DNA of 19,893 nucleotides from JBOFSR01 sp051651645 (GTDB taxonomy: Bacteria; Spirochaetota; Spirochaetia; Treponematales; Treponemataceae), in assembly GCA_051651645.1 (NCBI GenBank), contig JBOFSR010000010.1, positions 1 through 19,893 on the forward strand. Direction: 5' to 3'. Each line of letters begins with the position of its first letter. Position 1 is the stretch's first letter. The position numbers and the translations under genes were made by a program. Under the pieces are notes generated by a model, which searched no databases, was not told the origin of the DNA, and saw only the letters and a list, made by a program, of their open reading frames with translations. This document shows, in pieces, positions 6,654-14,727 of this stretch.

Positions 6654-8963
6654 TTATTCTTTTACAATGAGTAATTTGTTTGCTTGATACTGCGGAATAA
6701 ACCGTTTTTGCGTGCCACCTTCAAAAGCAACGCTAATAATAAGCTCATCTTCTTCATACGCGGATTTTGCAATGACACCATACCCCAAGTCATCATGAAA
6801 AACTTGGACGCCGACTTTCCATCGCTGTGCAAGCGGGTCATTTTTGTTGTTCACCGAGGGAATCACGCCATTAGTGCCTCTATACGCTCTCCCAAATGAA
6901 GCAGGTTTTTTGCCCAAAACATCCAGCTTATGTACTTCAATTTCTGATAAAAAAGGACTTGGCTCAACAAAAGCTGTTTTTCCATAAAGTCGCCTCATGG
7001 CACACGTGGTAAGATACAACTCGTCTTTTGCCCGAGTAATACCGACATAGAAAAGCCGCCGCTCCTCTTCAAGCTCATCAAGAGTTTTATCTTGGCGAGG
7101 AAAAATCCCTTTTTCAATTCCTGTGATAATAACGCGAGGAAACTCTAATCCCTTGGTGTTATGCAAAGTTATGAGCGTTACGGCATCAATATTGTCGTCC
7201 TCTTCAGCTGCAGCTCGATCAAGTTCAATGTGATCTAAAAACTGCAAAAGCCCCTCAAGCGTTTTTGGGTAGAGTGTGGCACTGTTTGCAAGCTCTTGCA
7301 AGTTAGTAACACGCTGAGTGCCTGCAATTTCATCCTGAGCTTGATGATAATCACTAAGCCCCGTTTTTTTTATCACGCTCTCTATAAAAGAAGAAAGGGA
7401 ATGCTCTGGAGCTTGCTTTGAAATCTCCGTTTGATTGAGGGCATCAGAAGCAATATTTTCAATGCTATAGCCATCCTGTTTTTGCTGGCTCCTATCGTGA
7501 GCAAACTCATCCACAAGCGTTTCAAAAATATGTATAAAATCACTTACTCCCTGCTGCGTTTTTTTGCTCAACTTTGGCATTGCCTTCTTACACGCAAAAA
7601 GCAAGCCCTTTTCGTGCTTTTCACTAATAGAGGCATTGCTATCAAACAAAACGTCAGAATCCGCAGACTCTTGCAAAGGCTGTAGCGATTGCCTGCTTTG
7701 CTCAATTATTTTTTCTTGGCTCACAGCCCCAATACCACGAGCAGGCTTATTAATTATGCGAGAAAAATTTATTTCATCCCGAGGATTTGCAATAACCGCA
7801 AGATACGCTAAGGCATCTTTTATTTCTTCACGATTGTAGAACTTCAGAGAGCCGACAACCTTATACGGAATCTTTCTTTGCAAAAACTCTGTTTCAAAGC
7901 CAAGTGATTGTGCATTAGTACGATACAAAATTGCCCAATCGCTATAGGGGCATCCTTTTTTATAGGCTGATTTAATTAAATCCGCACAAAATGCAGTTTC
8001 TTCATCTTGATTTGCAAGAAAAACCAACGTTGGAATTTTTCCCTTGCCACGCACAGCCTGCAAATTTTTACCAAGCCTGCCTGTATTGCACTCCACAACT
8101 TGCCCTGCCGTATTGAGAATAGGCTCAACTGAACGATAATTTTTTTCAAGGCGTATGATTTTTGTACCCTCAAAATGATTTTGAAAAGTCAAAATGTTCT
8201 TTACCTCAGCCCCGCGAAAACGATAAATTGACTGATCATCATCGCCAACAACGCAAATATAGGTATCTTTTCCCGTAAGTGCTTGCAGTAAAGAAAATTG
8301 TGCAACATTTGAATCTTGGTACTCATCTACTAGAATAACCTTAAATCGGCTTTGCACTCGCTGTTGCAACTCAGCATTACTTTGCAAAATCTGTAAGGGC
8401 AACAAAATTAAATCCCCAAAATCCACATTACCCGTTTCACGCAAGCGAGTTTGGTACTGTGCATAAATTTCTTGAAAACAAGGATCGCTATCAACAAGAG
8501 ATAAGTCATCATCAGGCGTCAAGCAGTAATCCTTTGCCCGTGCTATTTTATGGGCAGCCTTGGCAGCCTCAACACGAGTGAGCTGCTTAACCGCCTTAGA
8601 AATAATAGAAATTGAATCATCATCGTCATAAACCGTAAAATTAGGGGAAATATCGACAAGGGAAGCGTAAACACGCAAAAACCACGAGCCAAATGAGTGA
8701 AAGGTGCGAATTTGTACAAACTGGCAGCGCTCATCAAGACGATACGAACGCTCTTGCATTTCTTTTGCCGCTTTTTTTGTAAATGTTACAGCAAGAATCG
8801 AGCGTGGATCAACGCCTCGTTCAATGAGATACGCAATTTTTGTTGTGATCACGCGCGTCTTTCCAGACCCAGCACCAGCTAAAATCAGTAATGGCGAATT
8901 TGCATGCTTTACCGCTTCAAGCTGCTCAGGATTGAGAATATCTAAATAAGAAGGATTACTCAT
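6654..8963 (-). CDS. uvrD: UvrD/PcrA-type superfamily I DNA helicase
   Basis: This is a 769-residue 3'-5' DNA helicase with every SF1A motif in order: Q motif (Q14), Walker A GAGSGKT (30-36), TFTKKAAKEM (Ia), VDEYQDSN (II), GDDDQSIYRFRGA (III), LEKNYRS (IV), TLHNTKGLEFPRVI (V) and FYVGITRAKDEL (VI). The C-terminus ends in a Tudor-like segment, as in PcrA and UvrD but not Rep. It is about 45 residues longer than typical PcrA, with a low-complexity Ser/Gln-rich stretch roughly at 420-520. It probably serves repair and replication restart. The ATG at 8963 has no Shine-Dalgarno and sits 6 nt after a -10 box. The gap to adk (6567-6653) holds only a TTTTGCAA/TTGCAAAA pair with a long loop. Confidence 0.93.
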   Translation of the reverse strand: MSNPSYLDILNPEQLEAVKHANSPLLILAGAGSGKTRVITTKIAYLIERGVDPRSILAVTFTKKAAKEMQERSYRLDERCQFVQIRTFHSFGSWFLRVYASLVDISPNFTVYDDDDSISIISKAVKQLTRVEAAKAAHKIARAKDYCLTPDDDLSLVDSDPCFQEIYAQYQTRLRETGNVDFGDLILLPLQILQSNAELQQRVQSRFKVILVDEYQDSNVAQFSLLQALTGKDTYICVVGDDDQSIYRFRGAEVKNILTFQNHFEGTKIIRLEKNYRSVEPILNTAGQVVECNTGRLGKNLQAVRGKGKIPTLVFLANQDEETAFCADLIKSAYKKGCPYSDWAILYRTNAQSLGFETEFLQRKIPYKVVGSLKFYNREEIKDALAYLAVIANPRDEINFSRIINKPARGIGAVSQEKIIEQSRQSLQPLQESADSDVLFDSNASISEKHEKGLLFACKKAMPKLSKKTQQGVSDFIHIFETLVDEFAHDRSQQKQDGYSIENIASDALNQTEISKQAPEHSLSSFIESVIKKTGLSDYHQAQDEIAGTQRVTNLQELANSATLYPKTLEGLLQFLDHIELDRAAAEEDDNIDAVTLITLHNTKGLEFPRVIITGIEKGIFPRQDKTLDELEEERRLFYVGITRAKDELYLTTCAMRRLYGKTAFVEPSPFLSEIEVHKLDVLGKKPASFGRAYRGTNGVIPSVNNKNDPLAQRWKVGVQVFHDDLGYGVIAKSAYEEDELIISVAFEGGTQKRFIPQYQANKLLIVKE

Positions 8964-8969
8964 ACGCCA

Positions 8970-8998
8970 AGTATAACTTTTTTTTTCAAGCTAATCAA
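8970..8998 (-). promoter_or_regulatory. Candidate helicase promoter, apparently leaderless
   Basis: On the minus strand TTGATT (8998-8993), a 17-bp spacer and TATACT (8975-8970) form a promoter. Six bp separate the -10 box from the ATG at 8963, putting the expected start site on the A of the start codon. Confidence 0.55.
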
Positions 8999-9066
8999 CG
9001 CATGATCCATAACGTGTTTAGTGTGCCGTGTGCAATCGGCTACAAGTAAATCAAGTGCATCTCTTC

Positions 9067-9095
9067 TTGTCCAAAAGTGAATTTTACGCTACAAT
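9067..9095 (+). promoter_or_regulatory. Candidate guaA promoter
   Basis: TTGTCC (9067-9072), 17 bp, TACAAT (9090-9095). The predicted leader of about 20 nt contains AAAGGA, a good ribosome-binding site for the ATG at 9122, and is too short for a purine riboswitch. Confidence 0.5.
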
Positions 9096-9121
9096 TATTA
9101 TACGAACAAAAAGGATTCACG

Positions 9122-10969
9122 ATGAAAGAAAAAATACTCGTTTTAGATTTTGGTAGTCAATACGCACATTTAATTGCAAAACGCTTTCGCTCACTGGGAT
9201 TTTACTCAGAAATAGCGTTGCCATCGGTTACAATCAGCCAGCAAGAAGCCGTGCAAATAAAGGGCATCGTTCTTTCTGGCGGCCCTTCATCCGTCTATGA
9301 AAAAAATATTCCATCTTTTAATAAAGACATTCTCAACCTCAACATTCCGATTTTGGGATTGTGCTATGGGCATCAACTTTTAAGCTCACTTTCAGGCGGC
9401 ACCGTTGAAAAAGCAGCTGTGGGCGAGTTTGGCATTGCGCAGCTAAAAAAAACAGCCGTTAATTCTCCACTTTTTGAGGGAATTTCTTTTCCTATGCAAG
9501 TGTGGATGAGTCATCAAGATGAAATTACTCGTTTGCCAAAAGACTTTGAAGTGATCGCCTTGACAAAGGATTGCCAATTTGCTGCAGTGCAGAATCTTGC
9601 AAAAAAACAATTTTCGCTGCAGTGCCATATTGAAGTAAAAGACACTCCACTTGGAAACTGTATTTTCGAAAACTTCGCCGTTTTTTGTTCTATGCAAAAA
9701 AATTGGGATCAAAACCATGTGCTACAAGCAATTGAAGCGGACATAAAAAAAACAGCAGAAAATAAAAAAGTCCTTCTTTTTTTATCTGGTGGAGTTGACT
9801 CGTCCGTTGCCTTTGCTCTTTTGAATAAGGCACTCGGAAAAGAACGTGTGCTGGGGCTTCATATTGACAACGGTTTTATGCGGAAAAATGAGTCAGCAAG
9901 CATTGAGCAGCGATATAAATCCTTTGGGTTTGATAATTTTATTGTTGAAGATGCGAGCGTTCAATTTTTAAAAGCGATTGAGGGGATGACCGATCCACAA
10001 AAAAAACGCCATGCAATTGGCGAAACATTTATTCACGTGCGAGACGCCGTTGTTGCCAAGCTCAATTTGAATGAAAGCGACTGGCTTTTAGCACAAGGCA
10101 CACTGTATCCCGATATTATTGAATCAGGCGGAACCAAAAATGCCCATGTCATCAAAACGCATCATAATCGAGTTGAGGGAATTCAAAAATTAATCGAAAA
10201 AGGACTTATCATTGAGCCACTCAAGGATTTATACAAGGATGAAGTGCGACTAATAGGAAGTGCAATCGGGCTTTCTGATGAGCTTGTTAATCGCCATCCG
10301 TTTCCAGGCCCAGGGCTTGCTATAAATGTGCTATGCTCCAATGGTAAATATGACCACAGTGAATGGGAGGAGGCAAGAAATGCTCTTGAAACTTTTTTAC
10401 AAAGCGATGATAGCTCTCAAATATTGAAAAATCAGTTGATTAAAGGATCGGTTTTGCCTGTAAAATCTGTTGGTGTACAAGGAGATTTTAGAACATATTG
10501 CTATCCTGGTGTTTTGCATTTTGAAAAATCCCTTTCTCTGTTACCTCAGTGGAATGATTTAGAACAAATTTCTTCAGCTATAACGAACAAAGTTAAACTG
10601 GTAAATCGGACAATTCTTGCACTGTACCAAAAAGAGCATTGCACGTTGCAAGAAAACTATTGCACAAAAGAACGACTTGACCAAACACGAGAAGTTGATT
10701 GTATTGTTCTTGATGAGTTAAGAAAGTCCCAATGGTACCAAAAAGTTTTTCAACACTTGACGATTAATTTGCCCTATTCAACAACAAAAAGTCATTGCAG
10801 TATTGTATTACGTCCTGTGGTTTCAGAAGATGTAATGACCGCACGCTTTGCTCCACTCGACAGGCAAGTATTGCAAGTGATTGTTGAACGCATACAACAA
10901 CTGGACTTTGTCGATGCAATCTTCTACGATATTTCAAATAAGCCCCCTGCAACATTTGGCTGGGAGTAA
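9122..10969 (+). CDS. guaA: GMP synthase (glutamine-hydrolysing), long form
   Basis: It converts XMP to GMP using glutamine and ATP. The class I amidotransferase domain has the triad C81 (GLCYGHQ), H169 and E171; the usual QFHPEV reads QCHIEV, but both catalytic residues remain. The ATP-pyrophosphatase loop is LSGGVDSS (221-228). GETFIHV, the HPFPGPGL segment and the C-terminal KPPATFGWE are all typical. At 615 residues it is about 90 longer than most bacterial GuaA. The extra length lies in the C-terminal dimerisation region, between the VGVQGDFRTY segment and the conserved end, as in the eukaryotic long form. The ATG at 9122 is chosen over 9077 because of AAAGGA 8 nt upstream and the family N-terminus. 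Confidence 0.95.
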   Translation: MKEKILVLDFGSQYAHLIAKRFRSLGFYSEIALPSVTISQQEAVQIKGIVLSGGPSSVYEKNIPSFNKDILNLNIPILGLCYGHQLLSSLSGGTVEKAAVGEFGIAQLKKTAVNSPLFEGISFPMQVWMSHQDEITRLPKDFEVIALTKDCQFAAVQNLAKKQFSLQCHIEVKDTPLGNCIFENFAVFCSMQKNWDQNHVLQAIEADIKKTAENKKVLLFLSGGVDSSVAFALLNKALGKERVLGLHIDNGFMRKNESASIEQRYKSFGFDNFIVEDASVQFLKAIEGMTDPQKKRHAIGETFIHVRDAVVAKLNLNESDWLLAQGTLYPDIIESGGTKNAHVIKTHHNRVEGIQKLIEKGLIIEPLKDLYKDEVRLIGSAIGLSDELVNRHPFPGPGLAINVLCSNGKYDHSEWEEARNALETFLQSDDSSQILKNQLIKGSVLPVKSVGVQGDFRTYCYPGVLHFEKSLSLLPQWNDLEQISSAITNKVKLVNRTILALYQKEHCTLQENYCTKERLDQTREVDCIVLDELRKSQWYQKVFQHLTINLPYSTTKSHCSIVLRPVVSEDVMTARFAPLDRQVLQVIVERIQQLDFVDAIFYDISNKPPATFGWE

Positions 10970-10975
10970 TTTGCT

Positions 10976-11030
10976 AAAAAAAAACCGCCTTAAAACAATG
11001 CTCGTTGAAAGCATTTTTAAAGCGGTTTCT
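10976..11030. terminator. Bidirectional terminator between guaA and the nucleotidyltransferase gene
   Basis: A long hairpin pairs AAACCGC and AATGCT in the left arm with AGCATT and GCGGTTT in the right arm around the loop CGTTGAA. On the minus strand it is followed by nine T residues (10984-10976), making it strongest for the nucleotidyltransferase gene. On the plus strand a T-rich tail follows. Confidence 0.85.
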
Positions 11031-11059
11031 TTATATTACATAAGTATAGTACAAAAACT

Positions 11060-11968
11060 CTATTTTTCCCACAGGATTTCAGGGTAATACGAGCTTTCAA
11101 TTTTCTTTGCAATTTCAGCTTTTACTAATTCGCGGTCTTCTGGGTACGTCATACCAAACCAGCGTTCTTTTGAAGTAAAAACCTTGATTTTTCCTTTTCC
11201 ATTTGTAACAACTTGACTTGCACCGTTTGGTAAAAGGCTTTCGGCTTTTTCACTCGATGCATTTTTTGTAATAAAATCATTCCAGTACGCATCAAAGGTT
11301 TCAAAAATATGCGGAGTAAAGCCAAAAAAGTTCATTGAGACCGTTTCTTTTCCTGTAAGCTCAACCGTGCCTGTTTCAAGCTCGCTCATAATTTTACTGC
11401 CCTCATAACCAATTTTTGTATTTTCAGTCATGGAAACAAGAAAATCGTCCTTAACCTCACAAATTCCACGAGAAACCGTTCCATTCAAACTCATTGTATT
11501 ATCAAGCTGGTATCCAATCATTGCATGCAGCGTATCAGTATTTTGCAACCCCGATAGATGACTCCCCATGGTTTGAAAACCGTCTCTGCCATAATAATCG
11601 TCCGCATTGATTACCGCAAACGGCTCATTAATCGCTTGCTTTGCACAAAGAACGGCATGAATTGTTCCCCACGGCTTTTTACGATTTTTTGACTGACTGA
11701 GCTGATCCGCAGTTAAAAGCGAATCAAGACTTTGAAATACATAGTCTGCATTAAAGTTTCTGGCAACCCGATCAAAAAGTCGCTCTCGAAAATCCTTTTC
11801 TATGTCTTTTCTAATAATATAGACAACTTTTCCAAAACCGCTTTTTTTTGCATCAAAGGTTGCATAATCAAGCAAAGTTTCGTTGTGTTTGCCTACCGCA
11901 TCAATTTGTTTTACGCCACCATAACGACTGCCCATACCTGCCGCAAGAACCAAAAGTGTTGGCTTCAT
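11060..11968 (-). CDS. Nucleotidyltransferase (NTP_transferase / sugar-phosphate type)
   Basis: The N-terminal nucleotide-binding signature LAAGMGSRYGG with a following lysine (KQ) and the acidic metal motif INADDYYG identify a nucleotidyltransferase of the sugar-1-phosphate kind, which would transfer NMP from an NTP to a sugar or alcohol phosphate. The substrate cannot be told from the sequence. The length is 302 residues from the ATG at 11968. An ATG at 11971 is adjacent; GGAGG (11980-11976) lies 4 nt from the first and 7 nt from the second, so 11968 is preferred. An upstream extension to 12022 has no support. No cell-wall or polysaccharide genes adjoin it. It is a single-gene unit ending at the shared terminator. 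Confidence 0.82.
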   Translation of the reverse strand: MKPTLLVLAAGMGSRYGGVKQIDAVGKHNETLLDYATFDAKKSGFGKVVYIIRKDIEKDFRERLFDRVARNFNADYVFQSLDSLLTADQLSQSKNRKKPWGTIHAVLCAKQAINEPFAVINADDYYGRDGFQTMGSHLSGLQNTDTLHAMIGYQLDNTMSLNGTVSRGICEVKDDFLVSMTENTKIGYEGSKIMSELETGTVELTGKETVSMNFFGFTPHIFETFDAYWNDFITKNASSEKAESLLPNGASQVVTNGKGKIKVFTSKERWFGMTYPEDRELVKAEIAKKIESSYYPEILWEK

Positions 11969-11982
11969 CATTTTCCCTCCAT

Positions 11983-11997
11983 TTGTATAAAATACAA
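11983..11997. promoter_or_regulatory. Perfect inverted repeat upstream of the nucleotidyltransferase gene
   Basis: TTGTAT-AAA-ATACAA is a perfect 6-bp inverted repeat just upstream of the GGAGG ribosome-binding site and overlapping the -10-like TATAAAAT. It could be an operator, but AT-rich DNA gives such repeats by chance. Confidence 0.25.
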
Positions 11998-12131
11998 TTT
12001 TTTCTTTTACCCAAACTATCATATTGAATGAAGAAAATCAATTGCATTTTTCAAAAAGCTACAATTTAGCATGCGTAAAATAGGACTCCCCTATCTAATA
12101 CTCGTAATTTTTTCCATAGTTGTATGTACAC

Positions 12132-12160
12132 TTGCCATTTTTATTTTTTTATGATAAAAT
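12132..12160 (+). promoter_or_regulatory. Candidate promoter of the lipoprotein cluster
   Basis: TTGCCA (12132-12137), a 17-bp spacer rich in T, and TAAAAT (12155-12160). The leader of about 90 nt contains ACACTG (12168-12173) and CAGTGT (12214-12219), which could close a large stem. The rest of the 12031-12255 gap shows nothing else. Confidence 0.45.
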
Positions 12161-12255
12161 ACATAGAACACTGTAAAATAAGCAAATCTCATTAAAGGTT
12201 TTGACTGAACATGCAGTGTACAAAAAGTTATTATTAAACAAAGTTGGAGGCAAAA

Positions 12256-12702
12256 ATGAAAAGAATTGCAATTTTATTAGCAAGCGTTTTATTGCTTGCA
12301 TGTATGAGCGTAAGTTGTGAGAACTTAGCTAACTTAATGGACGAAAAAATATATGTTAACGAAAGCCATGGTTTAATTACTTTAGATCCAGATTGGCAAA
12401 AAGGTTTTTTTGTGTTTGAAAACAAAAAAACCTTTGTACCTACTATTGGAAAATATGAAGACAACAATGGCACCGTAACTTTCTTTATTTATGAAAAAAA
12501 CCTTGAGGTAGACGATAATGAGGATTTTGATTTTGACGATGATAGAGAGCCTATACTTGTTGCAACAGGCACTGGTACTTTGACCAGCGAGAATATTACA
12601 ATAGCAGACGATATAAAAAGGACAGACGGAGACAAGGAAATTCTCATACCTGCAGGAATATACACAAAACTAAGCAATAAAACAGAAATAGACTTCAACT
12701 AA
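12256..12702 (+). CDS. Small lipoprotein, paralogue 1 of a tandem trio
   Basis: This is a 148-residue protein with a lipoprotein signal: K2-R3, a leucine-rich core, then two possible lipidated cysteines, LLAC at 16 and SVSC at 21. The mature part contains a GFFVFE strand, GKY, a TVTF strand, an acidic Asp/Glu-rich insert (about residues 85-100) absent from the other two copies, GTGTL and a C-terminal IPAGIYTK. The pattern suggests a small beta-sheet domain, but I recognise no named family. The ATG at 12256 follows GGAGG by 5 nt; the in-frame TTG at 12244 overlaps the ribosome-binding site and is rejected. Its own terminator follows. Confidence 0.75.
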   Translation: MKRIAILLASVLLLACMSVSCENLANLMDEKIYVNESHGLITLDPDWQKGFFVFENKKTFVPTIGKYEDNNGTVTFFIYEKNLEVDDNEDFDFDDDREPILVATGTGTLTSENITIADDIKRTDGDKEILIPAGIYTKLSNKTEIDFN

Positions 12703-12716
12703 AACAGTGCAATTGC

Positions 12717-12753
12717 AAAAAAAGGGACTAGAATACATCTCGGTTCCCTTTTT
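12717..12753 (+). terminator. Terminator after lipoprotein 1
   Basis: A GGGA/TCCC core (12724-12727 and 12745-12748) is extended by the flanking A and T runs and ends in TTTTT. The loop keeps CTAGAATACATCT, the same element as in the next two terminators, but the inner stem is decayed. Confidence 0.65.
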
Positions 12754-12789
12754 CGCAGGGCATTATTAAAATAAACAAAGGATATACTA

Positions 12790-13176
12790 ATGAAAAAGAT
12801 TTTAATTATATTAGCAAGTACTTTATTACTTGCATGTATGAGCGTAAGTTGTGAAAATGCTGCTAATAGCAACCTAAACTTACAGGATGGTGATAAATAT
12901 ACTAATACGGATACTGGTGAGCTATTTACTTTTGATCCACTGGGTTCAAAAGGATGGTTTTACTTTAAACATGCAGCTATACTAGACCCAATTTGGGGAA
13001 AATATACGATTACAGAAACTACAGTAACTTTCACTATTTCTGATACAGAAAAGGAAATTGCTAGAGGTGAAGGCACCTTAGGCGATACAACTCTTATAAT
13101 AACTAAGGCTGCGATATATACAAATAACGGTACGGATCATACCTTAATACCTGCAGGAGACTACACAAAAAAATAA
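12790..13176 (+). CDS. Small lipoprotein, paralogue 2 of a tandem trio
   Basis: This is a 128-residue protein. Its signal region is nearly identical to paralogue 1 (LLLACMSVSCEN), with the same two candidate lipidation cysteines at 16 and 21. The mature domain follows the same order: DPLGSKGWFYF, GKY, TVTFTI, GEGTL, then LIPAGDYTKK at the end. It lacks the acidic insert of paralogue 1. The ribosome-binding site AAAGGA stands 7 nt before the ATG, and the surrounding bases (GGA-A/C-ATACTAATG) match those before paralogue 3, consistent with duplication of the whole unit. The function is unknown. It is probably anchored to the outer or inner membrane. Confidence 0.75.
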   Translation: MKKILIILASTLLLACMSVSCENAANSNLNLQDGDKYTNTDTGELFTFDPLGSKGWFYFKHAAILDPIWGKYTITETTVTFTISDTEKEIARGEGTLGDTTLIITKAAIYTNNGTDHTLIPAGDYTKK

Positions 13177-13205
13177 TACAGCAAACAACCCACAACCACA
13201 GTTAC

Positions 13206-13244
13206 AAAAAAGAGAACTAGAATACATCTAGTCCCCTTTTTTTT
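13206..13244 (+). terminator. Terminator after lipoprotein 2
   Basis: ACTAGA (13216-13221) pairs with TCTAGT (13227-13232) over the loop ATACA. A weaker GAG/CCC outer stem and eight T residues follow (13237-13244). Confidence 0.75.
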
Positions 13245-13278
13245 AGCACCAGTTATTAAAAGAAGAAAGGACATACTA

Positions 13279-13695
13279 ATGAAAAAAGTTTTAATTATAC
13301 TATCAACTACGTTATTGCTTGCGTGTGTAAGCATAAGCTGTGAAAACCTACTTGGTGGCGATATTGAAATAAACATAGGTTCAAAGCCACATGACGTCGG
13401 AACTCCAATTGGTAAATCATTTTACGGTACTGTTGACGGTGGATATTTTTTCTTTGATGAGACGGAAGAAGGCGACTTTCGCTATAGGGAAAAAAAATCC
13501 GATATAGTAGTAGGAAAGTATTCTTGTAACAACAATCAATTGACTTTCGAATTATTATTTAGGGATATGAACCCTCGCTCAATTTATGTTAGAGATAAGG
13601 GATTCTTAAATGGTACAACACTTACAATTACTGAAGATATAATAGAGGGTCGTGTTTTACTAATACCTGCAGGAACCTACGAAAAGCAAGAATAA
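13279..13695 (+). CDS. Small lipoprotein, paralogue 3 of a tandem trio
   Basis: This is a 138-residue lipoprotein with the same signal type (LLLACVSISCENL, cysteines at 16 and 21). The mature part is more diverged than between copies 1 and 2, but keeps GGYFFFDE, GKY, an LTFEL strand, a GTTLTIT strand and the C-terminal LIPAGTYEK. A glycine-rich linker (LLGGDIEINIG) follows the signal. The ATG has AAAGGA 7 nt upstream. It is the last gene of the cluster, and its terminator is shared with the oppositely oriented acetyltransferase. The function is unknown. The conserved ends and variable middle suggest a common fold with diverging surface. Confidence 0.75.
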   Translation: MKKVLIILSTTLLLACVSISCENLLGGDIEINIGSKPHDVGTPIGKSFYGTVDGGYFFFDETEEGDFRYREKKSDIVVGKYSCNNNQLTFELLFRDMNPRSIYVRDKGFLNGTTLTITEDIIEGRVLLIPAGTYEKQE

Positions 13696-13709
13696 CACAG
13701 ACAACCCAC

Positions 13710-13746
13710 AAAAAAGGAGGCTAGAATATATCTAGTCTCCTTTTTT
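13710..13746. terminator. Bidirectional terminator between lipoprotein 3 and the GNAT gene
   Basis: GGAGGCTAGA (13716-13725) pairs with TCTAGTCTCC (13731-13740), with one G-T wobble, around the loop ATATA. It is flanked by six A residues and six T residues, so it works in both directions. Confidence 0.9.
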
Positions 13747-13796
13747 ATTCACGCACGAATGCACTCTCTTGTTAAACATGAAAGTATCGCTGACTT

Positions 13797-14342
13797 TTAC
13801 TGTGACTCTGTTTTATACAGCACACAAGTTCTCAATCGCTCATTGTTTGTCAGCAAAGAATGCTCAAATTCGTATTGCTTTTTCATCCCTATTTTTCTCA
13901 TGATGTGCTCTGACTTTGTATTGATTTTAGGTGTAATTGAGTAAATACTTTCAAGCTTTAAGTCATTCAATGCATACTCAAGGCATTTTTTTGCGCCCTC
14001 TGACGCAAAGCCCTTATTCCACTCACTCCTTTTTATCCTCCAGCCAATGTCAATACAAGGAGTAAACTCCGCCTTGTACGTTTGCTGTGAAAGTCCAATA
14101 AAACCAATAAAGTCATTATCTACCAGTTTATCAACAGCAAAATAGCAAAACCCCGTATCTTCACACTGCTTTTTCATTCGCGTAACAAATGCAAGGGTTT
14201 GCTCCCTTGTCAAAACATCTGGAAAAAACGCCATGACTTCTTTGTCTGAATTTATTGCATGCAGTGTATCAATGTCCGCTAAAGTCCAGTTTCTAAAGCC
14301 GAGTCTTTCTGTTGTAAAGAGGTAGTTTTTCATGTTATTCAT
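13797..14342 (-). CDS. GNAT-family N-acetyltransferase (RimJ/RimL type)
   Basis: This is a 181-residue GNAT protein. TERLGFRNW at the start and DIDTLHAINSD are typical of the RimJ/RimL subgroup. The acetyl-CoA-binding region around IGWRIKRSEWNKGFASEGAK (about 98-117) has the xxGxA-like turn, followed by SEHIMRKIGM. It transfers an acetyl group from acetyl-CoA to an amine, possibly a protein N-terminus; the substrate is unknown. An alternative ATG at 14333 (residue 4) fits the family start equally well, and neither has a clear ribosome-binding site. It lies 52 bp downstream of the TIGR04076 gene and is probably the last gene of the nfn operon. Confidence 0.82.
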   Translation of the reverse strand: MNNMKNYLFTTERLGFRNWTLADIDTLHAINSDKEVMAFFPDVLTREQTLAFVTRMKKQCEDTGFCYFAVDKLVDNDFIGFIGLSQQTYKAEFTPCIDIGWRIKRSEWNKGFASEGAKKCLEYALNDLKLESIYSITPKINTKSEHIMRKIGMKKQYEFEHSLLTNNERLRTCVLYKTESQ

Positions 14343-14394
14343 TTCTTAACCGTATTCAAAGGAACTTTAGGACACCAAGCACTCTTAGTAAACT

Positions 14395-14727
14395 CTAGGG
14401 TAGCGTAGAAACTTCATCGGTGGCTTCAAGCTTAAAAATAACGGGCCGTAATCCATCATTGCAACTACAAATCGCTACCCCAGGTTTTCTAATCCAGTCC
14501 CCGTAGTAAAACAAACCACTATCGGCACTGCCATGAGCGAGTGCGAATACATATTGATAAATAGCCTTCCATGCCTCATCACAAAACCCCTCAGGCTTTG
14601 CATAGTCAGCATAATACACATCATCTTTTTTATGAAAAGGGCATACCGACAAGTTTTCAACGCCATACTCATCGGAGAGCTCTTTATCAAATGTTGCTTT
14701 CAACACCGTTATTTTCACCTTTGTCAT
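14395..14727 (-). CDS. TIGR04076-family protein
   Basis: This is a 110-residue protein with the recognisable order of the TIGR04076 family: the VKITVLKA opening, a cysteine-proline pair (C29), PEGFCDEAW (C49), and CSCNDGLRPVIFKLE near the end (C87, C89). The family has no known biochemical role; its conserved cysteines suggest metal binding or redox chemistry. The ATG overlaps the nfnB stop as ATGA, and an AAGGAG ribosome-binding site lies inside the nfnB end. It is thus translationally coupled to a flavin/Fe-S redox enzyme, which supports a redox-related role, but this is inference. Confidence 0.78.
   Translation of the reverse strand: MTKVKITVLKATFDKELSDEYGVENLSVCPFHKKDDVYYADYAKPEGFCDEAWKAIYQYVFALAHGSADSGLFYYGDWIRKPGVAICSCNDGLRPVIFKLEATDEVSTLP

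Noticed and set aside
9002..9121. Purine riboswitch before guaA
   Set aside because: The predicted leader is only about 20 nt and no aptamer-like stems are seen.
11971..12022. Longer start for the nucleotidyltransferase at 12022
   Set aside because: The extra residues do not fit the family and the GGAGG site points to the ATG pair at 11971/11968.
12783..12788. TATACT as a promoter -10 for lipoprotein 2
   Set aside because: It lies between the ribosome-binding site and ATG, 1 bp from the start codon, and the same bases precede lipoprotein 3; it is part of the duplicated translation start.
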